Assembly (NCBI RefSeq): GCF_019175385.1
Contig: NC_083343.1
Span: forward strand, 52,784,457-52,848,456
DNA from: Lycium barbarum
Taxonomy: Eukaryota > Streptophyta > Magnoliopsida > Solanales > Solanaceae
DNA: 64,000 nucleotides
Reading direction: 5' to 3'
Positions within the stretch are counted from its first letter, which is position 1. Each line of letters begins with the position of its first letter. The translations under genes and the position numbers were made by a program. Below are positions 47,601 to 60,575 of the stretch, piece by piece. Below the pieces are notes generated by a model that did no database searches, had not been told where the DNA came from, and saw nothing but the letters and a program-made list of their open reading frames with translations.

Positions 47601-47757
47601 CACCATCTTTATCGTTATCACTATTATCATCGTCATCATTATCATCATCGCCATTATAGTCGTCATCATTATCGTTATCACTATTAACGTCGTCATCATT
47701 ATCATTATCACTATTAACATCGTCATCATTATCATCATCACTATTATTGTCGTCGTG
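47601..47757 (-). repeat. Trinucleotide-like array (cat/tat/cgt) in LTR G
   Basis: About five units of 30 to 36 bases such as catcattatcgttatcacta and ttaacgtcgt. The A LTR has only one short atcatcatcatt stretch at the matching place (about 5197), so the array expanded in G. Confidence 0.8.
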
Positions 47758-48782
47758 CTCGTAACATATCTTTTACCTTTATCTCATATGAATTCCTTTA
47801 TGATCATAGACTCATAATTTTCCGGAATGTAAGAAAGTTATGGAAAAATAGGAAGATTTATTCCATCGGAGTAATGCCTTAGAAGTCAAGGGCTAGCCTT
47901 ACATACCTTTTCGTTTAGCTATTCTATCGCTTGATCGTTCCCCTTCAATGCTCACGTCTCTACCTTTAAGAGAGTTCGTATTAACATTAGCTAATCGATC
48001 ATATGAACATGCTCAACTAAAGCTAGAGATAATTGGGAAGCATTTGCTTAGTTATACGACTTTCCTCACATCATATATCAACTCCCAAACATCTATAGTA
48101 CTATTCACAATATCATAACCAACAATCATCGTTTACTCTACATTATCCATATTTCACAATTTCACTTCAATTCCTCCATAATCATGGTCATAGTTCACTA
48201 TTACATTTACTCACATTTAATGCTTACACCATGTCCTTAATGTCATTTATAACATAATCATAATCACAACATATCAAGAATCATGACTCATCCCAAAGCT
48301 ACTGCTCAAAATCTCATTATTGTCATCTTTGTAACCCATTTTCTATTCCCTTTCAAAATCTAAGTCTTTCAATCTCACAATATATTAAACAACATGGAAT
48401 GATCATAAAACTTACCTTATATAGTGTGGGAATGAGCCTTGAGTGGAAAGACTTCACTTGAGCCAAAACCCTAGTTCCTTTCCAATGGAATTTGTTGACT
48501 TGGATGAACTCTAATGAGTTTCTTACACTGGATTTCCTTGGTTTGATGAAGTTGATCCTTACTGTCTCTTGGATTCTTGTAGGTGAAGTGTGGAGAAATT
48601 TTCTAGAGATAAGTAGAGTGAAGGGGAAATGAAATGAAATGAACTTGATCCCCTTATTAATAATACACAATCTATCCCGTTTTGTTTCTAGGGACCAACA
48701 TACGGTCCGTATAAATTATACTGACCGTATGTCTGGCCGAAGATTTGGTCCAGTGAATGCTGCCAATCTGGGCTAAATATAC

Positions 48783-51275
48783 TGTCACGACCCGGCTAGG
48801 GGCCGTGACGGATACCCGGGGCTAACCGCCGAGCACTGCTCGTACTAGTACTCCTTAGGCTTATTTAACAATCATTTATCAGATTCATGCTCGATTTATA
48901 AGAAAACCTGTTTTCCTTTAGAAACATAATGTTTTTATACACATGATCCCTTAGGCTGGCAAAATAATATATGTATATATTTACACAATGACCACGCCGT
49001 GAAACCACATGACCCACATTGAGTATCTACGAGCCTCTATGAGATGACATCTACAATTGTACACAAAAGAATCATCATAGGCACCTCCGGGACAATGGAG
49101 GGCTTTCAGTCAGCTAACAGCCTCTAAGAATCCTGAGCAAGATCTCCTCCCTGTCTACCTGTGGGCATGAACACAGCGTCCAAAGAAAACGGACGTCAGT
49201 ACGAATATTGTACTGAGTATGTAAGGTAGGAATGAAATAAACAATCATAATAGAAAGATCATGAGTCATGCGACAAAGATATAACCTGCACAAATGTCAT
49301 AGGCAATCGTATTACTCACATATATCACATTTTACATAATCATGGTATACATGTCATAACATCATATAAATCATCTCATCATAGTCCTCGTCGTTAACCC
49401 GCGTCCGGGTAACCATCATATGCCGCCCACTAGTGGTGATCTTGCTCGGCCCTCTAGGCTCAGTGTAACATCGCAGCCCGCCTTAGCGGTGACATGCCCG
49501 GCCATCTAGGCACGGTGGAATCATATGCAGCCCGCCTTAGCGGTGACATGCCCGACCATCGTGGCATGGTGGAATTATATCATCACAAAATCAATTATAA
49601 CACATCACTCTTACACATCTCATTACATATCATCATCTTATGGACATCATACATTAGCATTAAGAGCATACGTTAGGCTCTAAGGCAACCACACTATGTT
49701 GGGGTGACGTAAGGTCGTGAACACCTGATTGTATTATGGACAATTATGTGTATCATGCCTCGCCTTGAAGGAAATAAAGCATAAGGTGAGTGTTAACAAT
49801 GATAACATCATTAGCATTGTAGGAACATCGTGCCACAATTTCTTGAATCTCTATACTCTGGCTCATTGTCATCATTATCTTGCTCATCGGTGATTCAATA
49901 TATAGAAGGTCTCATAAGATTCATCTTATAGAAGGATTATGGAAAAACATGAAGGATTCATGCCTTTTGAAAGAAGAGTTAAGCCTCACATACCTTTCTC
50001 GTTTAAGCAATCTAGCGTTCACTTATTCTCCTTCAATGTCACGTCTCTACCTTCAAAAGAGGATTCGTACTAACATTAGTTAATCAACTATAAGAACGCA
50101 CTACTATTTCTAGAGAAAATTGGGCAGCACTTCCTTTGTTTATACTACTTTTCCCATATTCCATATCAACTCCCAACACTCACAACAACAATTACGACAT
50201 AGCAATCAACAATCATCATTAATATACAATGACCATAATCCACCATTTTTCTTCATTTTCCCCACATTTATGGTTTTGGGTTCGATATCGTATTTTCTCA
50301 TGTATCACACTTATCTCATGGTCTACATGTCATTTATAACGTATTCATACTCACAACACACTAACATTCATGATCCAATTCAACTACCATTCACTCATGG
50401 CTCTATTCACTCATTTATGACCCATTTGCTATGCTTTTCTACAATTCGGGTATCTTAACCTTCCAATACCTTAAAAAACATGAAATGGTCATGAAACTTA
50501 CCTTGGATGATGGTTGAACAAGTCTTGAGTGTAGCTTCTTCTCTAGCACCAAAACCCTGTCTCCTCTCTTTTGGTTTTCTTTGAGGAAGATGAACTTTAC
50601 TTAGGTTTCATACACTTTGATTCATAGATTATGTGTTGTTGATCTTAGTTCCCCTTTGATTTCTCTTGTGGTTTAAGAGTAGGAAGGGTTCTAGATGTTT
50701 ATTGAAGTGTAGAGGGAGAGTGGAATGAAAAATGAAATGAAAAAGGGGTCCTTATACTTAAACTTAAATCTGCCCGACCATATTATACGGACCAAACATA
50801 CGGTCCGTACTATTTATACTAACCATATGTGTGGCCGTATGTTTGTTCCAGTAGCTGGTGGCCTCCTTGGCAAATTATACGATCCAACATACGGCTGGTA
50901 CAATTTATACGGTCCGTAGGTTGGGCTGTATAATGCCCAGTGATTTCGTTTTCGTTCTCGTTGTCTCGTTTGATCTCCGATCCTTATGGAACCTTCTTGG
51001 AACTTGTTTAACATCTCAACATCAACCTTAGGGACATTATTACACTTCTCTAAGACATCATTATGCCATCATGGACTTGTTCCTCGAAATTCTTATCCGA
51101 TACACAACGTATGATTCGCTTTCCTTAACAACTTTCTTTCCTTGCATTGTATGCCTTTAAAATCTCGTTGAGGATCGTCTATTACTCTTTCTTACTATTC
51201 AAAACATCTCATATGCTATGTCATCTGCTAGCCTGTTCACTTTACATATACGGGGGATTTTTCCAAGGTGTAACA
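48783..51275 (-). mobile_element. 3' LTR of element B
   Basis: It starts tgttacaccttgg at 51275 after the polypurine tract and ends gggtcgtgaca at 48783 (2493 bp). It contains a GTAAGT donor (50501-50496), a 53-nt exon-like segment (50046-49994), a GTATGT donor (49993-49988), a two-unit tandem repeat (49474-49575) and the double hairpin (49225-49161), whose second stem is cgtcc/ggacg as in A. Confidence 0.92.
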
Positions 51276-51329
51276 TTCCCCCCCCCCCCTCCCCCCGCGC
51301 CCCTTTTGGAACATTCGTCCTCGAATGTT
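51276..51329 (-). other. Polypurine tract and pre-PPT hairpin of element B
   Basis: On the minus strand aacattcg-agga-cgaatgtt (51329-51310) is followed by a tract that is almost all G (51303-51276), longer than in the other elements and interrupted by cgc. Confidence 0.88.
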
Positions 51330-51550
51330 ATACACTCAGAATTATACAAACTTTTTGCTAGAGTTTCCCCTGTAACTTGGCACTACCAACCTATCACAAC
51401 AACCCATAATATCATCGCCTCACAGGGCTACATCACAATAGCAACATGCCTATGGCCACACACGACCAAAAGCATAAAGATAAAGCATGCATACCTTATA
51501 TTGTCGGCGTTTCGTCTTGGATCTCTCCCGGGGGTTGGAATAAGTGTGGG

Positions 51551-54500
51551 TACTTAGATTTCATACTCCTTTCCGCTTCCTAGGTCATTTCTTCCCGATT
51601 GTTGTTTCGCCACAATACTTTGACTGACGCTACTTCTTTATTTCGAAGCTTTCGCACTTGCCTATCTAGGATGGCAATAGGCACTTCTTCATAGGTTAGC
51701 TTTTCCGTTACTTGCACATCATCTATTGGAAAAATCTTTGTAGGATCTCCAATACACTTGCGGAGCATCGAAACATGAAAGACTGGGTGAACTGATTCAA
51801 GCTCCGAAGGCAAATCCAATTTATAGGCTACCTGACCCACTTTGCGGATGATTTTGTAGGGTCCAATGTATCTGGGACTTAGCTTCCCTTTCTTACCAAA
51901 TCTCATCACCCCTTTCATGGGAGACACTTTCAAAAATACCCAATCATTAATTTGAAACTCCAAGTCTCGTCGGCGGTTGTCCGCATAGGACTTTTGGCAG
52001 CTTTGGGCTGTCAACAACCGATCTTGAATCACCTTGACTTTTTCTACTGGTTGTTGAATCCATTCGGGGCCTATTAACTGTGCTTCCCCTGTTTCAAACC
52101 ATCCAATTGGAGATCTACATTTCCTTCCGTATAAAGCTTCATATGGAGCCATTTGTATACTAGAATGGTAGCTATTGTTGTATGCAAACTCAATAAGGGG
52201 TAAGTGATCATCCCAACTACCACTGAAATTCAACACACACGCCTGTAGCATATCTTCTAAGATATGAATGGTGCGTTCGGTTTGCCCATCGGTCTGTGGA
52301 TGAAATGTCGTGCTAAACTTTACTTGCGTGCCCAAACCTTCTTGAAAAGACTTCCAGAACTTTGCTGTAAACTGTGCTCCTCTATCTGTGATAATAGATA
52401 ATGGAATTCCATGGAGTCGCACAATTTCTTTGAGATACAGCCTTGCATAGTCTTCTGCTGAGTACGTGGTCCTAACTGGAAGAAAATGGGATGCTTTCAT
52501 CAATCTATCCACGATCACCCATATAGAGTCATACCTGCCACGGGAACGGGGTAAGATGAAATTCATGTTGATCACTTCCCATTTCCAGGTGGATATCTCT
52601 ATTGTTCGCAATAAGCCTCCCGGCTTATGATGTTCAGCTTTTACTTGTTGGCAATTTGGACATTGTGCTACAAATTCTGCTATGTATCTCTTCATGCCAT
52701 CCCACCAGTACATCATCTTGAGATCATGATACATTTTGGTTGCACATGGGTGAATAGAATATCGAGAACAATGTGCTTCTTCTAAAATTCGTCGGCGCAA
52801 TTCCGCCACATTCGGCACACATAACCTACCTCGGTACCTAAGAATCCCATTCATGGAAACTTCAAACGGAGATTTTTCTTTCCCATGAGATGTGTCTCTA
52901 TAACGACATAACTGAGGATCTTCACATTGCCATTCTTTCACTTCTATATCCAAGGACGAAATTGTGGAATCTTTGATACTAATACCAGCATCACCCGAAT
53001 CAATTACACGCACTCCAAGATTAGCCAATCGATGAATTTCTTGAACCATCTCTTTCCTTTCCAGAGGAACTTCACACAAACTGCCCATTGATCGGCGGCT
53101 AAGTGCAGCGGCTACTACATTCGCCTTCCCGGGGTGGTATAAAATGTTGACATCGTAATCTTTTAATAATTCTAACCATCGCCTCTGTTGCAGGTTCAAC
53201 TCCTTTTGCTTGAAAATGTACTGAAGGCTCTTGTGGTCTGTGTAGATATCAACGTGTAAGGCATACAAGTAATGTCTCCACATTTTTAAGGCATGAATGA
53301 CCGCAGCCAATTCGAGATCATGAGTTGGGTAGTTCTTTTATTGTTTCCGCAACTGTCTCGAAGCATATGCAATAACTCTACCATGCTGCATCAATACGCA
53401 TCCTAATCCCACACCGGAAGCATCGCAATACACAACATAGCCATCTGACCCTTCCGTAAATGTTAAAACTTGAGTTGAGGTCAACCTATTTTTCAACTCT
53501 TGGAAACTGCGCTCACAAGCATCGTTCCATTGAAATTTAGCCGAATTCTGGGTTAACTTCGTCAGTGGGGCTGAAATAGATGAGAAGCCCTCTATGAATC
53601 TTCTATAATAACCTGCCAAGCCCAGAAAACTACGAACTTCTGTGGGCGTCGTAGGCCTTGGCCAAGTCTTCACAGCCTCAATCTTCTGAGTGTCGACTCG
53701 AATGCCATCATCTGAAATAATATGGCCCAGAAATGTTACAGAATTTAGCAAAAATTCACACTTCAAAAATTTCGCATATAATTCCCGGGCTAGAAGAATG
53801 CCAAGAACAACTCTCAAATGGTCTGCATGTTCTGATTCCGTGCGAGAATACACCAGAATATCATCAATAAAACTATCAAAAATAGATCCAAAAGAGGCCT
53901 GAATACGTTGTTCATCAGATTCATAAATACAGCCGGAGCATTAGTCAACCCGAATTACATTACTCGGAATTCATAGTGGCCATATCTCGTTCTGAAGGCC
54001 GTTTTGGGAATATCCGCTTCTCTGACTCTCACTTGATGGTAGCCCGACCTCAAATCTATTTTTGAAAACCACTTGGCACCTTGAAATTGATCGAATAAAT
54101 CAACAATCCTTGGAAGAGGATATCTGTTTTTTATCGTCACTTTGTTCAATTGCCTATAGTCGATGCACATTCACAGGGAACCGTCTTTCTTTCTCACCAA
54201 CAAGACCGGTGCTCCCCACGGTGATGAACTGGGTCTAATGAATCCTTTCTCGAGCAAGTCTTTCAACTGCGTCTTTAGCTCTTTTAATTCTGCTGGAGCC
54301 ATTCGATAAGGAGGAATAGAAATAGGCTTGGTGTCCGGCAACACATCCATGGCGAAGTCAATCTCTCTTTCTGGAGGAAGTCCTGGAAGTTCATTTGCGA
54401 ATACGTCTGGAAATTCATTCACTACCGGAACTGACTGGAAAGTTGGCGGCTTTGCCTCGGTGTCATGAACCTGAACTAGGTGATAGATATAACCCTTGGC

Positions 54501-55026
54501 TATCATCTTCCTTGCCTTGAGGTAGGAAATAAACCTACCCTTTGGCAATGCTGCATTACCTTTCCATTCAAGCACGGGATCTCCCGGAAATTGAAATCGA
54601 ACCACTTTTGTGTGGCAATCAACATTTGCATAACAAGAAGCCAACCAATCCATACCCATGATTACATCGAAATCTACCATTTCCAGCTCAATCAAATCAG
54701 CCTTTGGTCTATCGATCACATATCACAATCACACAAATTTTGTACACTTGTCTTGCTATCACGGGATCACCAACCGGAGTAAGCACCTCAAATGGTTTAA
54801 TTGACTCGGGTTTCACCCCAATACAACCAGCAACATATGGAGTAATATAAGAGAATATAGAACCCGGAACTATCAACGCATACACATCACGGGAGAATAC
54901 AAACAATATACCTGTAACCACATCCGGAGAGGACTCGAGATCCTACAGTCCAGCTAAAGCATATAACGGGGCTGAGTGGCACCTGAAGTAGATGCTGCCC
55001 CTCAGCCTCTAACTCGGCCTGCTGTC
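51551..55026 (-). pseudogene. Element B pol (protease, RT, RNase H, integrase, chromodomain)
   Basis: Read down the minus strand: protease (YALIVPGSIFSYITP near 54880; the catalytic Asp of DPGS has become Val), GMDWLASCY (54670), RT with [20 protein letters not shown] (about 54300), [19 protein letters not shown] (54170), [12 protein letters not shown], then a small deletion before [12 protein letters not shown] (53853). RNase H has [11 protein letters not shown] and VADAL changed to VAAAL. A 576-codon open part (53310-51580) holds the end of RNase H, the HHCC finger ([20 protein letters not shown]), the DDE core ([18 protein letters not shown]), GPY and the chromodomain. Stops include TGA for CGA at 54171 and TAA near 53335; frames shift near 53900 and 54715. 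No working polyprotein is possible, though integrase looks well kept. Confidence 0.9.
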
Positions 55027-55339
55027 TGTTCTATCCCATGTTTTGCGCGTTTGAAAGATTTGGAATAATCTTGACTTGAAGGAAATAAGGTTATGTTTTA
55101 ATTTATTTAACATATGTGTGATATTCATGAGAAATACGGATGCGAAAATACGGAAGAAGGCCAAGGGCAAAATTGGAATTTTCGGAAATTAGTTCCGTGA
55201 ATTATAAAATAAGATCCATAAACAAATTGGGCTAAAAACATCTATGGAATTGAGGCCCAAATCAAGGGGATGGCCGACCAAGCCTTGGCCCAAGTCCGCA
55301 ACATGAATTAGTCATGTGATTGATCATGTGACAAATTAA

Positions 55340-55347
55340 TATAAAAA
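55340..55347 (+). promoter_or_regulatory. TATA box in C 5' LTR
   Basis: tataaaaa in a plain context, about 250 bases before a strong GTAAGA donor. If it is the promoter, the leader has two introns. D (agtatatactt, 11214) and J (attatatag) have weaker words at the same place. Confidence 0.5.
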
Positions 55348-58179
55348 GGCTAAGTCTTCATTCTATATCCATTAGAATATTCAAGAAACAAAAATCATTG
55401 AAAGCACCTCTAAGAGACCTCTCGGCTAAACCCAAGAAAAACCAAGTCCAATTTTAGCCATCCCAAAAAAAATTCTTTGGTGCAAATCCACTAATTGGAA
55501 GTCCCTAAGTAACGTGGAAGTGTTGTTGGAGCGATCAAACCATCCGTCTAGTAGATCGCAAACCCTAGCCTATTTGTGGAGTTGAAGAAGAAAGGTAAGA
55601 TTTGATCTTGTTTTATGTGTTGTGAATGTTTTATGCACGTTGTAGTATGTTAATATGGATGAAATTTGTGAAATATAGTAAGTTGGAGGTGAGCCATGTA
55701 TGGTGTGTATGGTCATGTAGATTTGTATGTTGTGATTGGGTTGATGAATTGATTCTATGTAGCATATTTAGTTGTGATGTGTGTGTGTGTGAAGCCGTGT
55801 GTGTGTGTGAAGTGGTGTGTGGCCGTGAGCCATGGTGTAGCCAAAGGAAGGTGAATTGAATTCCGTTTAGTTTGTTAGATGTGTCGTTATGACATTTGTG
55901 ACGTAAATAAAGGTCTAACGATTTGAATTAGCATTGAAATTGGTTGTATGTTATTATGGGGAATTATATGATTTTTATATAATTGTGAGAGTGAGATTCT
56001 AAATGTGAATTATGGTTGTTGTTAATGAATATGGAAGAAAACAATGCGAGTTGGTAGTGTTGTTGCATTCGTTGAAGTTTCGGATAGAATATGGAATTGG
56101 CGGAAATGTTTGAATAAACTTGAGTTAGTAAATGAATATGAGAATGTTGATATTAGCTTGATATTGTGAAGTTGGAATGAAAATTGTCGCCTTATGTAGA
56201 AACGAGGACTATTTATGTTATAGTGCGTTTTGTGACGATTTTTGATGTTGTTAGTATTGTTGGGTTGTTGTTGATATATTATGGCCGAGTTAACGCTCGG
56301 GGATGTTGAATTTATAGGGGAAATGCTGCCAAAATTTCGGTAGACAATATGAATTTAAGACTTGAAATTCTTAAAAGCTTGCAACACATAATTGGTAACT
56401 ATGACCAAATTGTAGATTTTGGCGAACTTGAGACGTGATTTTGGAGACGTATAGGAGGCGGAAAAGGTATGTAAAGCTACCCCTTTCCTTCTTTTGGCAT
56501 GTCCTAGATATACTAGGTTGAGATCCGAGCCTCGGGGACAATTCTGTTCATGGAAATCCGAACTTGATTTTTGGGTACTATTCATTCAATATAATTGAAC
56601 TATAATTCTCATGTTTGTTGGAAAAATGATCAACCACCCGCAACTTTCGTAAACGTAATCGCATCGCTCTGAAGCTTTCATGGATGATTCCATAGAGCCT
56701 AATGTTCATGATTCTTGTCCGCCACCTCGACTTGACCCGAGGTGGGCCCCCTAACTCCGAGACTTCTTAGTTTGCCCTATTTGACTTATCTTTGCATGAT
56801 ATCGGAAAGAGACTTTTGCTTATGACTTTAGCTACTAAAGGATAATGTTTGGTGGCTCCGTGATATTCTGATTTATGTTTTGCACTATAAATACGATTTC
56901 AGAAGTACTTTTGAGAGATAAACCCCGTATTGATTAATTGTCCGGACTAGTTTGCCTAACGGGTTGTCATATGATTAAATCCAGTTTCATAAATGTTTTG
57001 ATATGTAAATTGCATTATTTTTCGCACTACTCTGCTTGTGCCCATTATTATGACATCGTTCGCCGGTTCCCGGGCCGGTTTTGTGATCGTGCGTACTATG
57101 ATATATTCGGCAGTATGCTGTGTTACGGTTCCCGAGACCTCGCCATAGGGTCGGGTTCCGTTTATGGAGTTATGCTATGATATGGCTTATGATATGATGT
57201 GTGTGATGATATGTTATGTTCGGGGTTGTACGGAGATTTGAAACTTTCCGGAGTATGTTGTGTTGTGGCGCCAATGTCGGAGTGGCGACCACGTTCCTGA
57301 TCCTTATGCATGATTTCTTTTACTTGCATTATGTACATATGATTTCCGTACCGGTTTTGATATACTGATTCGGTATTCCCTTCTGTACCTTATGCTTCAG
57401 TTATGGTTGGATTTCTGTATCTTCTGCTTTGCATACTCAGTACATATTTCGTACTGACTGTTATATCCCGTATTTTATGCGTTTGGATATTTCAAGGTAG
57501 TCGCGGTAAAGCGAAGGGAATGACCATTTTCCGAATGTATTTCGACGTACGAGTTGGTTATAATTAATATACATGAATATTATGGTATGGAAATATTGTG
57601 GACGGCTAGGGGTAAAATAGTAATTTCACAAAGTTCAAGAAAATTCCTGAAGGGCCAAAGTGTACATAAGAAGAAATTGGTCTTCTTTATTAATTCTCAA
57701 GAAAGGTGAAGAGAATTCTAGAAAATAAAAGAAAGAGAAAAAGAAAAGAAAACTCTAGAAAATGGAGGGGAAGGCATGTGCCCCTCACATGCATGTAGAG
57801 CTATATATATATCTATGTGGTCATCTTCTAATTGAAGAGAGTGGAAGAGAAAGAAAGAACAAGCAAAACAAAAAAACAAAAAAAAAAAAAGGGGGAATTC
57901 GGCCATGGTGGCCGAATTTTAGGGGCAAGGTGAGGACCAAGGAAAATTATATCCTTCCACTTTTCCTACCTAATGGAAGGTCCTCTACATCATGGAGTGA
58001 TTGTTGAAGCAAGTAGAAGGCTTTTTGGTGTCATATACCAACCCTAAACCAAGTGGGAGGTTGAAGAGAAAGGTAAGGTTTTCATCCCTTTTATGTGTCA
58101 TGGATGGTTTGTGAGTATTGTAATGTGTGAAAATGGATGGAATTCATGAAAGTGTGTGTGTTTGATGTGTGTCCGTGAA

Positions 58180-58183
<4 letters not shown>

Positions 58184-58247
<64 letters not shown>
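58184..58247 (+). repeat. (AT)32 microsatellite in H
   Basis: A perfect AT run of 64 bases inside the predicted first intron of H. Confidence 0.95.
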
Positions 58248-58250
<3 letters not shown>

Positions 58251-58884
58251 CGTGTATATTGTGTATTATGATTGGAATGATGAACTAATTTTATTTAATG
58301 TTATGGTTGTTATGGTATGTGGAGATGAATAAAAGCCATGAAAATATGGATGTTGTAAGTGGTCGTGTATGGTATGTGTAATGTTGTGAGGAAAGATTGA
58401 ATTAATTTCATGTAGTATGTTGTTGTTGTTGTAATGTATAGAAAAGATGGAAAATTCATGGACATATGTGTGATGGCCGAAAATGGTGTTGTTTGGTAAG
58501 CTATGATGAATCGAGTTCATGTGATATTCAAGTTGGTGTCGTTGTGGATTCCATAATGTAAAATGAGAATTTAATGATTGAAAATGAAGTTGGAATCGTT
58601 TGTAAGTTGTTGAAGGAGAATGTGACCTTCATATAGTCTTGTGCTATTGTGATTAATGTTGTCAATGTGCGGAATGTTGATGTAGTTTATGAGTTTGGAA
58701 GGTGTTGGACGAAGTTGTATGTTGATTAAAATGCTTTGAAAGTCATATGAATTGAATTGAATAGAATTGAATGTTGAAGTGTTGCTAGAAGGAATTGCTA
58801 ATATTGTTGTTGCTTTGGCCGAGTTCCATTCTCGGATTGTTGTTGTTAATTTGGGGCCGAGCCGTATTCTCGGGGATGGTGTTT

Positions 58885-58916
58885 TTATAGGGGAAATGCT
58901 GCCGAAATTTCGGCAG
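58885..58916 (+). promoter_or_regulatory. TATA-like word and perfect palindrome in H
   Basis: ttatagg is followed by ggaaatg and ctgccgaaatttcggcag, a perfect 18-base palindrome. This is the best-kept copy of the motif. Confidence 0.4.
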
Positions 58917-60146
58917 ACAAAGTGTCACTTTAAAGAATCAACTTCTAAAGGCTCTAATCAAGTTTTGGTAAACATGACCAATTCACAGATTTTGGCGAAT
59001 TTGGAACGTGAACTTGGAGTTGCATAAGGAGCGGAAGAGGTATGTAAGGCTTCACCCTTCTTTCTATGGCATGTCTTAGACGTAATATGTTGGGTATGAG
59101 CCTCGGGGATAATCCTACCCTCCGGAATCCGCGCCTAAAGTTTCCCCTTTTTCACTCAGTAGAATTGAATCAAATTGTGTAAAATGTTGGAAAAAACTTC
59201 CTAAACCTCTAGAACTCGCATAAATAGGTCCCGACTACCTTAAAACCCTCACAATTGACGCCATGAAATGCAATGTACGTAAATTTGGTACGCCGCCTCA
59301 TTTGACCCGAGGTGGGCCCATTGTTCCCGGATTGTCCTTATTGTTCCGCTTAACCTATTTTGAAGCTGAATCCAAAAGAAACCTTTGACCCTTATTCTGT
59401 TATCAAATGATAAGTACTATACCTATCCCAATGAGAATACTTCTATGATGATAATGATAATGATGATGTTAGAAAAGAGAATATGTCTACGATAAGTATG
59501 ACTAGAACGATTCCATGACCAAGATTCCTAGGTAAGGGATTCAATGTGAATACGAAAGTGACAAACTAGTTCTTGATTCTTATCTCTATTTCTTAGCTGT
59601 GACACTATGTTCTACGGATTTCAAGGTCTATGAATTGACGTCTATGATGCCTATGATTTCATACTATGTTTCCTCCTAGTACTATTCCTCGTTGGTAGTC
59701 TCGCCTTAAAATACTCGTTCCTTCAAGGTGAGACAAAGCGATCCCGGGTATTCCATAATATAATCGGTGGTCACCGACCTTACGTCACTCCGATGGACTC
59801 ATGACTTTCCTTGGGCTCTCATGCATGCCAATTGTATTACATATGTATATGAATGTGAATATGTATATGTATATGTATATGTATATGGGGAAAGGGAAAG
59901 GGCCACTGTTATATCACCACCTGATTCAGCTGGATTTCGTCCCGAACGCGGGATTATGGGAGAGCCGGGTACGGCGTCTGTATTTGTGATATTTATATAT
60001 AATATGTTGGGACACTGTTGGGGAGGGGGATGGGAGAGCCGATGTACTCGGCGTCTGTGAATGTAAATGAATGACACCGTTTTCTGAAATGTTCTGTTTT
60101 CTGTATATGTAAATAAGAAGCACCGTTTTTCTGAAAAAGAAACTAA

Positions 60147-60381
60147 GAGCCTGTTTGGATGGGCAGCTAAAAAAAATAAGTTGGGGTAGTCTAACTTTTT
60201 TTTTTTTGGCTTATAAGCTGTTTTCAGCTTATAAGCTGCTTTAGATAAGCTAAGTCAAATGGGCCCAATTATTTTTTTGAGCTTATTTTAAGCACAAAAT
60301 GACTTTAAGCTGGCCAGCCAAACACTCAAAAAAGCTGAAAACAGCTTATAAGCTAACTTATAAGCCAATCCAAACGGGCTC
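60147..60381 (+). mobile_element. 235-bp MITE with TAA target duplication
   Basis: Its ends are gagcctgtttggatgggc and gccaatccaaacgggctc, inverted repeats with two differences, flanked by TAA at 60144-60146 and 60382-60384. The interior is rich in the palindromic word cttataag and has no ORF. A three-base TWA duplication suggests the PIF/Harbinger (Tourist-like) group, mobilised by a transposase from elsewhere. Confidence 0.85.
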
Positions 60382-60510
60382 TAAGCATGCATGGCATCCG
60401 CAGAAAGGCATTCATATGTACAGGTTACATCTGTCCCAGGATAAGCTCCATATGTCTATTCCGTTATTATTCATACTGTATATTCCCTTATTATGTTACT
60501 ATTCATGCTT

Positions 60511-60575
60511 TACATACTCAGTACATTACTCGTACTGACCCCTCTTCTTCGGGGGCTGCGTTCATGCCGCGCAGG
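60511..60575 (+). other. Conserved LTR double hairpin, copy in H
   Basis: Stem one pairs cagta with tactg; stem two pairs ccccTcttcttcggggg around a short loop. Confidence 0.65.

Larger units (their letters stand above)
46566..48782 (-). mobile_element. LTR G, interrupted by element B
   Basis: On the minus strand it ends gggtgtgaca at 46566, the ending also seen in H. It carries the double hairpin (47109-47045), a GTATGT donor (47906-47901), a 53-nt exon-like segment (47959-47907), a GTAAGT donor (48415-48410) and two tandem arrays. The part near 47880-48780 is clearly related to the A/B LTR. Its 5' end is lost where B begins at 48783; the rest should lie beyond B, outside the window. Whether G is solo or part of an element cannot be seen. 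Confidence 0.75.
48783..55026 (-). mobile_element. Element B: Gypsy chromovirus of the A family, 3' part, interrupted by C
   Basis: This minus-strand element shows its 3' LTR (51275-48783), polypurine tract, nearly full pol and protease. It is cut inside the protease/gag border at 55027 by element C. gag and the 5' LTR are beyond the window. It interrupts LTR G. Confidence 0.88.
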
